The translations under genes and the position numbers were made by a program. The notes under the pieces are model-generated. The model was not told the origin of the DNA, ran no database searches, and worked only from the letters and a program-made list of their open reading frames with translations. This document shows, piece after piece, positions 11,351 to 21,760 of a DNA stretch of 64,000 nt (position 1 is its first letter; each line of letters begins with the position of its first letter). The stretch lies in contig CM049313.1 of assembly GCA_026874595.1 (NCBI GenBank), forward strand, positions 17,917,508-17,981,507. Direction: 5' to 3'. Source of the stretch: Sipunculus nudus (Eukaryota; Annelida; Sipuncula; Golfingiida; Sipunculidae).

Positions 11351-12504
11351 AAATATTATTTCACTATAAATTGTACTTTTATACGTCAACACATAGAGTA
11401 TAATAACATGTAGGAGTTATACTTATAAACAAAAGTAAGTCCACTTTCGTCCTCAATGTGCTCTGAAACCGCTACGAACACTGTGTTATATCTCATTTTA
11501 AAGTTTATTTATCTCGCAGTGAATAAAATGAGAATAAATAATGATTAATGTACATATTATTTTGGGTGATATTTGCATCTTTAAAGAGGTTACCACCGAA
11601 AAAAGCCAAACTGTTATCTTCAAAGACCGGAATGCACCTGTGCTCGCTTATTGATGATCTACAAAACATATGCTTGGGTGTGACACAATTTCATTATTAA
11701 GGTCGATTGTGCATTATAAGGGTATGTTGTACTCACGGATATAGATATGTTTGGCCTGTCAATTCACCTGTCACTTTCCCACTTGAATTGTCAGTAAATT
11801 TGAATAAAAAAACTCTCTTTAGGAAACGGAGAAGTTCAATCAAGGGGGATTAATTACAAACCCTAATAATAGGTCCAAAGGTCAGGAAAAAGGGGAAGGG
11901 GGTCCATATAGGTAAAACAAATAGGTCTGAATCCCTTCGAGATTAATTGCCTAGACCTCCCTTGGGGTCCGCTTTTGCTGCTAACAAGGTATTTATATTC
12001 CCGTTTCTTTCCTTATAAACGGTCGCCTTGCCTAAAAAAATACATTAAATTCATGTCATATCTTCCTTAATTAAACTATAATTCTAACAATAATAATATA
12101 TGTATCCAATCAAAGATCTTCGAAAACCTAAATGCCCTGCCTCTCACTCCGCTATGCAAATGTAAACAAACATCACAGACCAGGTCTTCAAGGTAAACAT
12201 ACCGATGATAAATTACATGCCAAGAGCAAGGCGCCACAAAATAAGTGTAAAATTATTTGTACATATCTTCATGAGACAGTATTGCATTCAACATCCATAT
12301 TTTATTTAAGTTTTAGAGTGAAAATACTCCATCATTATCATCTTATTTAATACAATCCCAAATCTTGATAAAAAGCTACACACACAGTGATAAAAATAAA
12401 TTTTTCTTCTATTATTTTTTTTCCTTGGTGGGCACATATACGCGTGTCATATATTATTTGAACGATATTCTCAAATGCATAACTGATGCAGGAATTTCTT
12501 TCAG
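11351..12504. other. Non-genic flank between LINE array and candidate gene
   Basis: From 11815 to about 11960 it matches 35585-35740 of the diverged paralogue C (ggtccaaaggtc..., aaacaaatagg...). About 11366-11814 has no counterpart there. A short open frame at 12132-12350 differs by an amino-acid change in A' and has no supporting splice signals. A 5' untranslated exon of the downstream gene could lie here, but I cannot place it. Confidence 0.6.
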
Positions 12505-12623
12505 CGTACAGTATCGTCACAATGATCTGGGTGTTGTTGTATGTGGCCAGTCTGCTTATCGCGGAATATAGTCAGGCTGAAGTAAACAAATCACCCGAGG
12601 ATCCCGATCTACACCTTATTAAA
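12505..12623 (+). CDS. Candidate secreted-peptide gene, exon 1 (signal peptide), copy A
   Basis: A pyrimidine-rich 3' splice site (tttctttcag) ends at 12504, followed by a 17-nt leader and an ATG at 12522 with A at -3. The 34 codons to 12623 begin MIWVLLYVASLLIA, a classic hydrophobic signal peptide, followed by a polar acidic stretch ending DLHLIK. A strong donor (aaa|gtacgt) follows in phase 0. The leader suggests a spliced 5' UTR exon upstream that I cannot locate. The coding part is copied in A' with one residue changed (residue 17, Ser to Thr). I do not recognise the family. The product is inferred to be secreted from the signal peptide alone. Confidence 0.55.
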
Positions 12624-13638
12624 GTACGTTTTTTTTGTTTATCCTTGTTAGGAAACAGCTTCAGGTGTTTTACCTAACATTTCTTCAATGGGATCCTGTC
12701 GTGCCAAAAGCTCTCCCTAGGAAATGAGTGCTAATCCCAAGTACAATTATTATTGTTTTTGTTTGTTTGGCTTAAATGCCTCTTTGGTTGGATGGCATAA
12801 CCACGAAGGCAAATAAATATTCCATCCTCACAGGAGCAGAGAACTGTTGACCCTACATACTTTTTTTGTTGCAGAATCCACTGTCCACATTATTAAAAAT
12901 ATAATTATATGATATATATATATTAACTAGTGGTACAAACCATGTAAAAAAATAATTTGAGTTTATAAAAAAAATATTTTATAATTTCCTGAGACAAAGT
13001 TATTGAGGTTTTGTATTATCAGACTCAAGATATCGATACTTTTGTTACCCTGTATCACAAACTTTTCATTTTGGTCATGCATCTGACCAAAATATTTCTG
13101 CTATTGGCCGTTCCCAATCATTCATTTTGAGTCCCCGAAAATATTTTAACAACATCCAAAATCTTAAAACTTGATTTTAAAATAAAATGTGTTTGTTTTA
13201 TTAAAATCATGTTGACTATTTGATACTGAAATATTCGGAGTTAGTATGTCCACTGTATGAAGGAAAAAAATGAAAATGAGCTATTTCATTCTTGTCCTTT
13301 GAAAACCTATAAAACAAATATGTGAGCAACTTATCGTTTACCGTTTCAGTCGCATTTTATTTTTAAATATCAAAGCATCTTATTAATTTCTTTATATGAT
13401 CCCCATGAATTTCTTCTATGATATTGCTATTGTCATTACTTGATATATTCCGGATAATTTAAAGGCCTGCCAATAATATAATATAGTTGTTAGTTACTGA
13501 TCATGCATCCGGTCTGCTCCATTCTTATTAATTTTGACCAGGTCACTGCATTCTGTGGTCCGGCATCAAACCATTGCTGATAAAAACAAAGCTGGCTTGT
13601 TGTATATCGTGATGCAAGAGTTAATCCATATACACATA

Positions 13639-14646
13639 CAGTGGAGCGCCGTTCATCCGAACACCGTTTATCCGGAAAATCTTTTATCCTTAATTAAAAT
13701 TGGAGAACCAAAATTATGGCCGTTTATCCGTAATTTTGAAAATCTGGAAATATAAAAATAATATTTATTCAATAGGAAGAACTGATAATGTCTCGTGTAT
13801 TTACTCCCGGTCTAGAATTATGAATGCATCACCGGTTTATTTCTGCAGGTGTGACAATGCCTAATTACCCAAGCCGTACACACGCAGCATTGCCTTCGCT
13901 GGGGCTTATACTCATTTGAGCAGTTGTAGGTGTGAGAGCGAGTAGATTTTGAGCTGATAATGTTGGAATCTGATACGCTCGAACTTGTACTCATCTAAGC
14001 AGTTGTAAGCAGTGAAGGCAAATATATCTTCTATATAAGCTATACCATGACAAGAAAGTTCATTCATAATTTAGCAATTCTTCACCGCGACAACACAACA
14101 CTCCAGTTTCATGTCAGATTGAGCCGGGGTCTCGCAAGCGCAAACTTGACGACAAGCTGTCTTTTATCTAAAAGATCTTGAAGATAAACTGTACATTTAT
14201 CTAAAACTTTTTTTTATATTTTGTCAATTTCTACATTGCGGCAAGTAAAAAATGAGTCTCACAAGCAAATTTAGTTTAACAAAGGCGGTTAATCTATCAT
14301 GGCGGATTTCTACACGTTCAGCGAAAGATTTACTGGTACATGTACTTCACTGACAAATAATCTTAATAAAGTAATTAAAGATATTAAAATAGCTTGATTG
14401 AAAGTTTAATTTGTTCATTCTGTATAAGTAAAAAGGTGTTTATCACACATTATTCCGTTCTGGTCCCGTTTTTATAACTATCAAAGCTAACCGAAGTCCG
14501 TAACACCGTAACACCATTTAGTAGTAATACCGGATGACAACATCGATGAAACGATTTTATTTTACAAATGACCGTTCATCCGAACGTTCGTTTATTCGAA
14601 CAAAAACCGTGTCCACCGAGATGTTCGGATGAACGGCACTCCACTA
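13639..14646. mobile_element. Non-autonomous pogo/Tigger-like DNA transposon, copy A
   Basis: The ends are imperfect inverted repeats of about 28 bp: left CAGTGGAGCGCCGTTCATCC, right (reverse complement) TAGTGGAGTGCCGTTCATCC. TA target duplications flank both sides (13637-13638 and 14647-14648). CAGT-type ends, CGTTTATCCG-like subterminal repeats and TA duplication are features of pogo/Tigger elements (Tc1/mariner superfamily). The 1008-bp length is too short for a full transposase. A short RKRKLDDKLSFI-like stretch near 14130 resembles the basic start of Tigger-type DNA-binding domains and is followed by a stop, so this is probably a deletion derivative. It lies in intron 1 of the candidate gene. 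Confidence 0.85.
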
Positions 14647-14794
14647 TATCATTTTCGTCACACCTTACTTTCAGGATATACATGAATCAGGTAAATATTT
14701 TAAAAGGTAAACCTACTGTTTTCCCGAATAGTTCTTTCTTTATCAAGACAATGTTGGTTGAGGTTCCGAATGTCTGTGATAACAAACACGCACA

Positions 14795-14798
<4 letters not shown>

Positions 14799-14838
<40 letters not shown>
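14799..14838. repeat. (TA)n in intron 1, copy A
   Basis: Dinucleotide run about 70 bp before the microexon. The counterpart in A' is at 55089-55123 and is shorter. Confidence 0.95.
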
Positions 14839-14840
<2 letters not shown>

Positions 14841-14909
14841 CTAATATGTCATGTTATTTATTGTTTTTGTTATTAATTTATAAAAGATATACTTTTGTTT
14901 AAAATTTAG

Positions 14910-14937
14910 GAGCCGCAGAGGAGGGACGATCATGGAG
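14910..14937 (+). CDS. Candidate secreted-peptide gene, exon 2 (28-nt microexon), copy A
   Basis: Preceded by tttaaaatttag and followed by gtaggt, this 28-nt segment reads EPQRRDDHG plus one base in the phase delivered by exon 1. It ends in phase 1, so its inclusion shifts the frame used in exon 3. It contains a dibasic RR. The segment and both splice sites are identical in A' (55195-55222). Support comes only from splice-site quality and frame continuity. Skipping it would send exon 1 into a different, also open, frame of exon 3. Confidence 0.45.
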
Positions 14938-15306
14938 GTAGGTGTTTTACCCAAAACTTGAGTACAGTGTGTTTATTTTGCTAGTGATAACAATCATTAA
15001 ATATATAGTCTTATAATTTGTCCGTCTAAAATGTAAAGTGCTGGTTGTTGTTCGAGTGTTAACCTACTATATTTCTCCAGCATGAGATGAGAGATGTTTG
15101 ATAATGTTGAATATCAATTCATGAAAATGAACACTCGGGAAGGGCAAAGGTCCGAGCTATCCTGAAATTATCAATTATCAACTGACTTCATTTCAATACA
15201 GCTTCATTTAAGCTTTTGAAGATCGGTGGCATACCGTATTATTGTAAATGACGTTAAGATTACTTCAATTTCAAAAGTGACTCTTTGTGAAATAAACGGT
15301 ACTCAA

Positions 15307-15409
<103 letters not shown>

Positions 15410-15459
15410 AAGCATGGATGAGTATGAGAGGAATTCATCGATATCAATATTTGTTTCAG

Positions 15460-16005
15460 GTGGTGTTTTTAACGGGGGTTCTCCTGGCTTTTACCAACCG
15501 GAAAACAAGAAAATCCAGTCTAAAAAATCAGTACCACCACCCTCCAGAAAATTTGGAGGAACCTGAGGAATGTTCCGGCGCCTCATGGCCCCCCTCCGTG
15601 TGCACTATCAGTCATTCATGATAATGGAACAAATAAGAGAAAAATGCAACGGAGAGGTTAAAATTTTTTGCTGTCCTTACTTCCCTAAAATTACTCTTGC
15701 AAGTAGTTTCTTTGACAGAATAAAATGTGAAAAGAGATGTCTTTCGTCTTATGAATACATTTGTGAGGATAGAAAAAAAGTGTGTATGAAAGTTCGTTTT
15801 ACGTAAGTATGAGCTTGTACTCCAATTATATTATTTCCCCACGATAATACTCAGAAGCGCTGATTCCTCTTCGAAATCAGCAAATTCACATCACATTGCA
15901 AACTATACAAATCTGCATATATGATATCTTCGGAGTATTTTCTCTAGGCATCCCCGTGCCTATACACAATTTATCTTTGAATAAAACCCAGCAAGCCCAG
16001 TGACG
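15460..16005 (+). CDS. Candidate secreted-peptide gene, exon 3 and 3' UTR, copy A
   Basis: A 3' splice site (tatttgtttcag) ends at 15459. Joined through exons 1 and 2, the frame continues GGVFNGGSPGFYQPENKK and ends RKFGGT with TGA at 15564-15566, giving a 78-residue precursor. The mature part is Gly/Pro/Lys-rich, with dibasic pairs (RR in exon 2, KK twice, RK) that could be processing sites; no cysteines precede the TGA. The coding part is identical in A'. After the TGA the same frame stays open to 15806, and AATAAA lies at 15980. The exon end near 16005 is my estimate from that signal. Alternatives: a neuropeptide- or antimicrobial-like precursor, or a pseudogene of a longer cysteine-rich protein. 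Confidence 0.45.
15570..15806 (+). CDS. Seven-cysteine reading frame directly behind the TGA, copy A
   Basis: Begins with an ATG two codons after the TGA of the 78-residue precursor and in the same frame, and runs 78 codons to TAA at 15804-15806. Cysteines are spaced C-x7-CC-x17-C-x3-C-x7-C-x6-C, with many Lys/Arg, as in small secreted disulfide-rich peptides. It has no signal peptide of its own, so it makes most sense as the C-terminal part of the upstream precursor, reached by readthrough, by alternative splicing, or in an ancestral gene before a nonsense change. The TAA overlaps a donor-like gtaagt at 15802. The spacing does not match the big-defensin pattern. Family unknown. Confidence 0.4.
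   Translation: MFRRLMAPLRVHYQSFMIMEQIREKCNGEVKIFCCPYFPKITLASSFFDRIKCEKRCLSSYEYICEDRKKVCMKVRFT
15980..15985 (+). terminator. Polyadenylation signal AATAAA of the candidate gene
   Basis: Canonical hexamer about 175 bp after the TAA at 15806. The counterpart in A' is at 56254-56259. Confidence 0.5.
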
Positions 16006-16893
16006 GACTCGAAGCGGAGAAACAGAAAAAGCACGTGTACGGCCCGCTAATAACTTCAAGCGTGGAAACCACGCATCTTACGAGAAAGCCGCAGACAGTA
16101 CAGGATATGACTATAATAAATATAGTTTTCAAAAATATTTGTTAAAACGAGTAAAAAAACTGAAACTTGGAAGATTTGAAATATTAAGATACCGGAACAT
16201 AATAAACAGTTAAAACAGTGAAAGTGCCCCGGTCCCCAGACGAGTGGTCTTGGTATATATGTTTACGCATATATCGATCATGCAACATATTGTTTGGAGC
16301 TCCGCAACGTCACTCAACTGCAATCGTTATGGCCTTGTAGTTCTTCCAGATTCCTTGTAAGTTGTGGGTAGAGTGATTCGTGACAAATTCGTAAATAATT
16401 CGTTGGTAGGCGATGTTTAGTGATCGAGATGAGTATATCATAGCAATATTTTAAAGAGGTAATACGAAATCAGGAAATTTGTGAGAATTTCGTGGAACAT
16501 ATTGTTTTAATATCCATACTTAACGTCAAGGAATGAACACCTCCGATTTTATATAGCCGATCTGATATAGAGTCGATGTTTTGTTTTATATCTAATGAAA
16601 AGCAGAAACTCAACTTAAAAGGGCCTATTTGGATATGACGTATCAAAGACCATATCTTTCATTCAAAAAAGCAATTAAGTGCCGATCCCACGGGGCACGG
16701 TGTACATTTTGCTTATAACCCCGTGTTTAAAACATGTGGCGTGTTTGAAAAGGACAAAATATGGCTTTGCTTCAGTTGCTCTCAATATGGATATCCATTG
16801 AATTTCATTATCTGCACATGCGAAATCAGCCACCTTCAGAGAATGTTTCTTTCTCTTCGCTGACATCGGCAAGTGAACCATTTTACCAACAAC
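16006..16893. other. Non-genic stretch
   Basis: No exon, RNA gene or transposon end recognised. A minus-strand open frame at 16675-16956 is open in A and A' but is cut in half by the duplication junction of B. A deletion of about 17 bases near 16290 distinguishes A' from A. Confidence 0.5.
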
Positions 16894-19141
16894 ATGTATA
16901 TAAACAAGCTCAGCAGTCTTTGAAGGGGGGCAATACACACTTTTCTCAGCAAACATAACCTACAGTCCACTGAGACGAACCGACGCCATGTCATAAATCA
17001 GATAAATAGGTAAGGCCGATGAATTACTGATTTTAATTATGTAACACAGCATTGGGTTATTGGTTACATATCGGAAAGGAGTCGTTTCGAGTCGTGCCGA
17101 AATTCGTAGAAAAATGAATCTAGTTCAATTGTGATTTATGTTATAATTATTTATTGAAATCTCTTTGCATTATCTTTAAAGGATTTCAAAGACATTTTTC
17201 CTATAAATTAATATTTATGGTGCGTTTTCTCGAAGCTCTCAAATAATGGCACAGACATGTTCTTGTCAATCGTTGCCAAGACAAAAAATTACTGGGACAG
17301 TTAATATGAAAGCATGTTTATTAAATAGAGTCAGACTTTTGGCATGTATTTTGATGTATTTCTTCGGATAGTTTATGGCACGGGAAGAAGTCCCAAGTTA
17401 CGGAAAATTGCCATCCAAATGGTTATCCCGACAGAAAATGGTGTTTTCAAACTCATAAATGCCCCTAGGGTGAATCGGAGGAAGTTATTTCCTATGATTA
17501 GATATATTTATATAATTAAACGCTATGATATTAACAAAGGAAAACATGAGGTATGACCTACTTTTTCCCTAGGTAAAAGCGAAATTATTTAGGTCTTGAC
17601 ACAACTAAAAATATCTTTAAATCCGGAGCAGAGTTTAACAAAACATTATGGAATTCCTCCAGACCTATCTTCAAGAAAGATCTAAATCTGTCGACCTATT
17701 TTTTCAAATACTTAATATTGAATTATTGCTGAAACTGTGGCTACCAGACTGAAAACAATTCTTTTAAATTAAATACATGACAATGAAACAGGATTCTTTA
17801 AAGACAGCTACACGGGAGAAAATGTGAATGTGGTATTGAAAAGTGTCCATCATTCCATGCAGGACTGAATGTCAAAATTTATTGCTCATAATGGGGGATT
17901 TTGAAAACACAATAAACTATAGTCTTGTTTCATATTACAGCTTTTAAGCACTTTAAGCTTGGTCCAAAAATAATAAAAAAAATAAGTTGAATGAGCTGTT
18001 AAACAATTAACGGATGGCATCCAGTCTGTTTTAAGTTTCAAGGAATATCCAGTAAGGCAGTCCTATTACACCTTATAAATTTTGTCTTTTTGTTGAAATT
18101 AAAGCAGAGAATAAGGCTGAAGATTGATGCATTATTGACAATGATGATAGTTAAAATATGCACTTGACATCGTCATTTTTCTTGTAAATATACGGTCAAT
18201 GAATGGATCGTTAAAGCTATTTATCCTATTCTCCAGTAAATCAAAGCATGTTTTTGATGATTGGACAGCTGTGGTATTTTCCAGGTGAACATTTAACGTA
18301 ATTAATCCTGATACAGTAAATGTTATGAATCAACCAATTTTGGTTCATCCATCATGGATGAATAGCAAACTTTTTTTTCAAGTAGAAAAGAATAATTATC
18401 TTTGATTACTTTCAACTAAAATATGCATTTCTAATTGAAGATCATTTGGGGCTTAACGTTGATTTCGTTTGATAAATTATGGTCAATGCCTGCCCATAAT
18501 GGAGATCAAAATGGTATCAGCAATGAAGGCATACCAGGCTGTATTGTTGCAGTCTCGCGTTAAGAAATGACCCCATATAATCGCATATTAAGATGCCTTT
18601 CGTAAGGACTTACAATAGCACAACATTAGCATTTCGGGTGGCTATGTTACCAAAAAAAACCCACGAATTTCAGTTAATGTAATTAACCCTCCGCGCAGCG
18701 AGTGTATTTTTTTCTCTCTATTCTGTGTGTGGGTGGGTATACGTGTGTCCGCAACATATCTAGAGAACTGTTTCACTGATGTATTGAGATTTATCACATA
18801 GGTTGCCATTGTAAAAAAAACTCCAAATTTGTTGTAAATCCAAGCGTAAATAACCCCGGAAAGAGTAATTTATTGGTTTTATGTATCAGGTGACGAGAGG
18901 GGCGTCAGGACATAATGGTTGGTCAATGTAATCATCCCCATGCTATTCAAAGAACAATATTTATATATTGTAAATATATTAATAATTAGAATTGCATTCC
19001 TTGGTTACATTTCTGAGTTTACTTTTATATATTATGTATTTAAACCTGGTTTAGGAGTAACCTGTACGGTAAACATAATACCTTATTTTTAAAACCTTAT
19101 ACTTCAATGTAATAAATTTGAAATGTGTAATTCAGACAATA

Positions 19142-19146
<5 letters not shown>

Positions 19147-19186
<40 letters not shown>

Positions 19187-19197
19187 ATTTATATATA
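19147..19197. repeat. Interrupted (TA)n, copy A
   Basis: TA run with ttata and tttata interruptions. The counterparts at 28258-28327 (B) and 59399-59452 (A') differ in length and in interruption pattern. Confidence 0.95.
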
Positions 19198-19728
19198 AAC
19201 ATATGCATATTAGTTGTAGGAATCGTTTGCAAAATATAGTTGATGACTGAAAGATAGAAAACAGCCGATGATCGATTATTAATCGATTATTTTATTTACC
19301 GTCAATATTACCACGAAATATGTTGTATAAGATTACACGTTAAATATTGAACAAGTAAATTCAGTCTAACTTTTATATCACACTGAAAGTTAAGTAAAGG
19401 CAGGTTTGTTGACCTTTATTCGTTGCACAAGGTTGAGTTTTAATGTTGAGCACAAAGGTTCTTTCTAAAATATCTGACAGAACAAGAAAATGTATTGGGA
19501 TAATATATAGACTTATATGGATGTGCATATATGAAAATTTGTGTTCCATTATGCAAATAATACGCAATCGATGGTCGTTGATGAAACTGGGAACAGATAT
19601 GGCCATCTTTCGTCTGCGGGTCGTTTCCCTGAAGGTTAAACCGACACATTAATTTTCCCACTTTGTTATGTTTAATAATCTACATATTGCTCCTATATAG
19701 ACGTAGATTCTTGTCAGTCCTGTTTCAG

Positions 19729-19930
19729 TTCCTGATCGCTAGTCCCACGCTCTGTTTACTTTTAACCAGTAATTGCTACCATGAGTATATCGATTTCGAG
19801 CTATCATGCAGTTCGCGTCGACGCCACCAGGTAGCGCTACCTGCCGAGGTTGTGTCCACGAAAATCTGTCCTTCTGTTGGCCGACCTCTGGCTCTCTATT
19901 TCAATGTTCTAGGCCTTTTATATGAAACAG
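19729..19930 (+). other. Tentative internal exon in an invariant block, copy A
   Basis: A 202-nt open segment preceded by cctgtttcag and followed by gtaatt, lying in the 138-codon open frame 19663-20079. No recognisable domain; the translation starts FLIASPTLCLLL and includes a CSSRRRHQ patch. The whole frame is identical in A, B and A', although B otherwise differs from A by roughly 1-2%. A 16-bp perfect palindrome (CAGGTAGCGCTACCTG, 19828-19843) lies inside. It could instead be a conserved regulatory element or a gene-conversion tract; coding is unproven. Confidence 0.25.
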
Positions 19931-20729
19931 GTAATTATTTATATTTTAAATATCCCTCAACTACAGTCCCATTTCTTGCCATCTTTATTTTTCGCGAGAT
20001 GCACCGAGTCACCCTGGTCCTGCCTTTTATTCCGGTGCTGAAACCGTTCCCAGAGACGCGAAATGGCGGTGTAACCTGAAAGGTGTCGATAAATCAACGT
20101 AGGCCTACACCTTATAGTGACCTTATTCCGGGTCCGGTCAATGTCGGCCCATTTTGTGAGTGAGCAGGCATTAAATATTACAGGGCAGCAGGAAATATGT
20201 ATGAGGAAAAGTTTATTGTTTCCAGAAGCTTAGGAGACATAAGACTTTTGATAATATGATGGTGTGTGGATGGGTCGGAAGGTGGCGACAACTGTGCTGA
20301 ATCATAGTGCACTATAGAAACTGGTTTCTACCGGAAAAAATGAGATACAGGACCCCCTTTTATTTACTAGACTAAAATAAAATTTTGGGTGTTGATCTTG
20401 AGTTCGATGGATAACATGATGCCAAACACTCAATAGAAAAAAAATTTCCTGTGACTCCAAGATTTGGACCTATATAACAATATGTAGGGCCTTGACATAC
20501 GTCCCTCTAACCTGCAGGACATTTTCACGAAATGCAGCAACTATTTATAACTCGGGAGAACTAAAAACAGATAGTAAGTAAAACCGAAACATCCGAACAA
20601 TAATTTACTTTTACGGCGGGATAAAAAAAAGAATATGTTTAAATGATTATTTTTCCCCAAAACGTTTTAAAAATACAATTTGAATTTAAATCATGAATGC
20701 CCAAGTTTTTGCAAAAAAAAACCTGGCTC

Positions 20730-20832
20730 AACAACACACACACACACTTACACACCAAGAGCCCCCTCCCCAAACATTTTTACACCACCCCCACCCCCAC
20801 CCCCAACATTTTACCCCCTCCTCCGCCCCCTG
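20730..20832. repeat. (CA)n and C-rich low-complexity tract
   Basis: A CA run is followed by repeated CCCCCAC and CCCCTCC runs, very unlike the AT-rich surroundings. Run lengths differ in B (29860-29960) and are similar in A' (60985-61090). Confidence 0.9.
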
Positions 20833-20923
20833 ACACCCCATTAAAAAAATCATATCTTACTATGAATAAATAAATCAAATGGCACTAGAATGTGTGAAAC
20901 TTTAACATAATACAATAGCAGAG

Positions 20924-21760
20924 TTCAAAAATTAGTTTCCAGATGATAACTCCATTTTAGTTTGACATTATGGTTTCAAACTTAACTTATATATGGCTCA
21001 CCACTAAAGAACCTGTCGATTTTTTGGTTCAAAGGTCAAGGTTACAGGACCATTTCTTTAAAATGAATGTGTATGCATTTCAAACATTTCACAAACCTTC
21101 CATCCTCAAGATAATGCTCACCTGCCAATAGGGGAATATTTTATTTGATTTTGGTGTCATAGGGTCAAAGGTCAAGGTCACAGGGCCGATCCATTCACAA
21201 ATTAGTTAATGGATGATAATTCTGCTTTTTTAAAGATTGTTACAATAATTTAAATGCTGCATGTTCAAGGATAGTAAAGTTCTCATATTTTTGGTCAAAA
21301 GGTCATTGGTTAAGGACACACTACTTTGATGAGACCCATGGGTCCCAAGTTTACTCCAGTCCGCCAAGTGGGAGATATGTTTTCAAATGCCTGTCATATG
21401 ACAGGAGTATTATGGTATACCCACCATCCTTCAGTTTACTATTAGTGCCACTATGGTAATTTACCAGGGCTTTGATGGATTTTCACCATAACTCACCATA
21501 ACTACTTACCAACTGATTATCTCACCTGAGTTTGATTATGGGCAACATCCACGCAAATTTAATAAAGTCACTGGTCACTAGGCTACTTTGTGGTGTCACC
21601 AAGATAACTTAAGGGAATATAAAGGATTTTGATAAAACTCATCAAAAATGTTAATCAATAAAATATCCCCCCTTAGTTCGATTTCCAGCAAAATCCATGC
21701 ATATTAATGAGATCAGAGGTCACCAGATACACAACATGCGTATTATTCACATTTAAGGGG
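20924..21760. repeat. Interspersed repeat with AGGTCA half-sites, copy A
   Basis: The phrase ggttcaaaggtcaaggt (near 21026) recurs as gggtcaaaggtcaaggtca (21162-21180), and attagt..gatgataa recurs near 20934 and 21202; ttcatgg/atccatgcatatt-like fragments continue to about 21740. I recognise this as the type of repeat that is very abundant in bivalve genomes, but cannot name the family. The second phrase contains GGGTCAAAGGTCA (21162-21174), a direct repeat spaced by one base, overlapping TCAAGGTCA (21172-21180). Confidence 0.6.

Larger units (their letters stand above)
16894..20923. repeat. Segment present three times (A, B, A')
   Basis: This interval is the source-equivalent of B (26000-30052) and of 57146-61180 in A'. 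It contains no recognised gene except the tentative exon at 19729-19930. The open frame at 17344-17556 is broken by an insertion in B, so it is not conserved coding sequence. Confidence 0.9.

Noticed and set aside
13534-13755. 73-codon frame spanning the transposon's left end
   Set aside because: It runs from host intron sequence into the inverted repeat of the pogo/Tigger-like element and has no coding features.
15570-15806. Big defensin C-terminal domain
   Set aside because: Cysteine number (seven) and spacing do not fit the six-cysteine big-defensin pattern.
16675-16956. 93-codon minus-strand frame (also 56927-57208)
   Set aside because: No recognised domain, start or splice signals. The duplication junction of B cuts it, and A and A' already differ by an amino-acid change.
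17344-17556. 70-codon plus-strand frame as a gene
   Set aside because: Broken by a small insertion in copy B near 26495, so it is not conserved as coding sequence.
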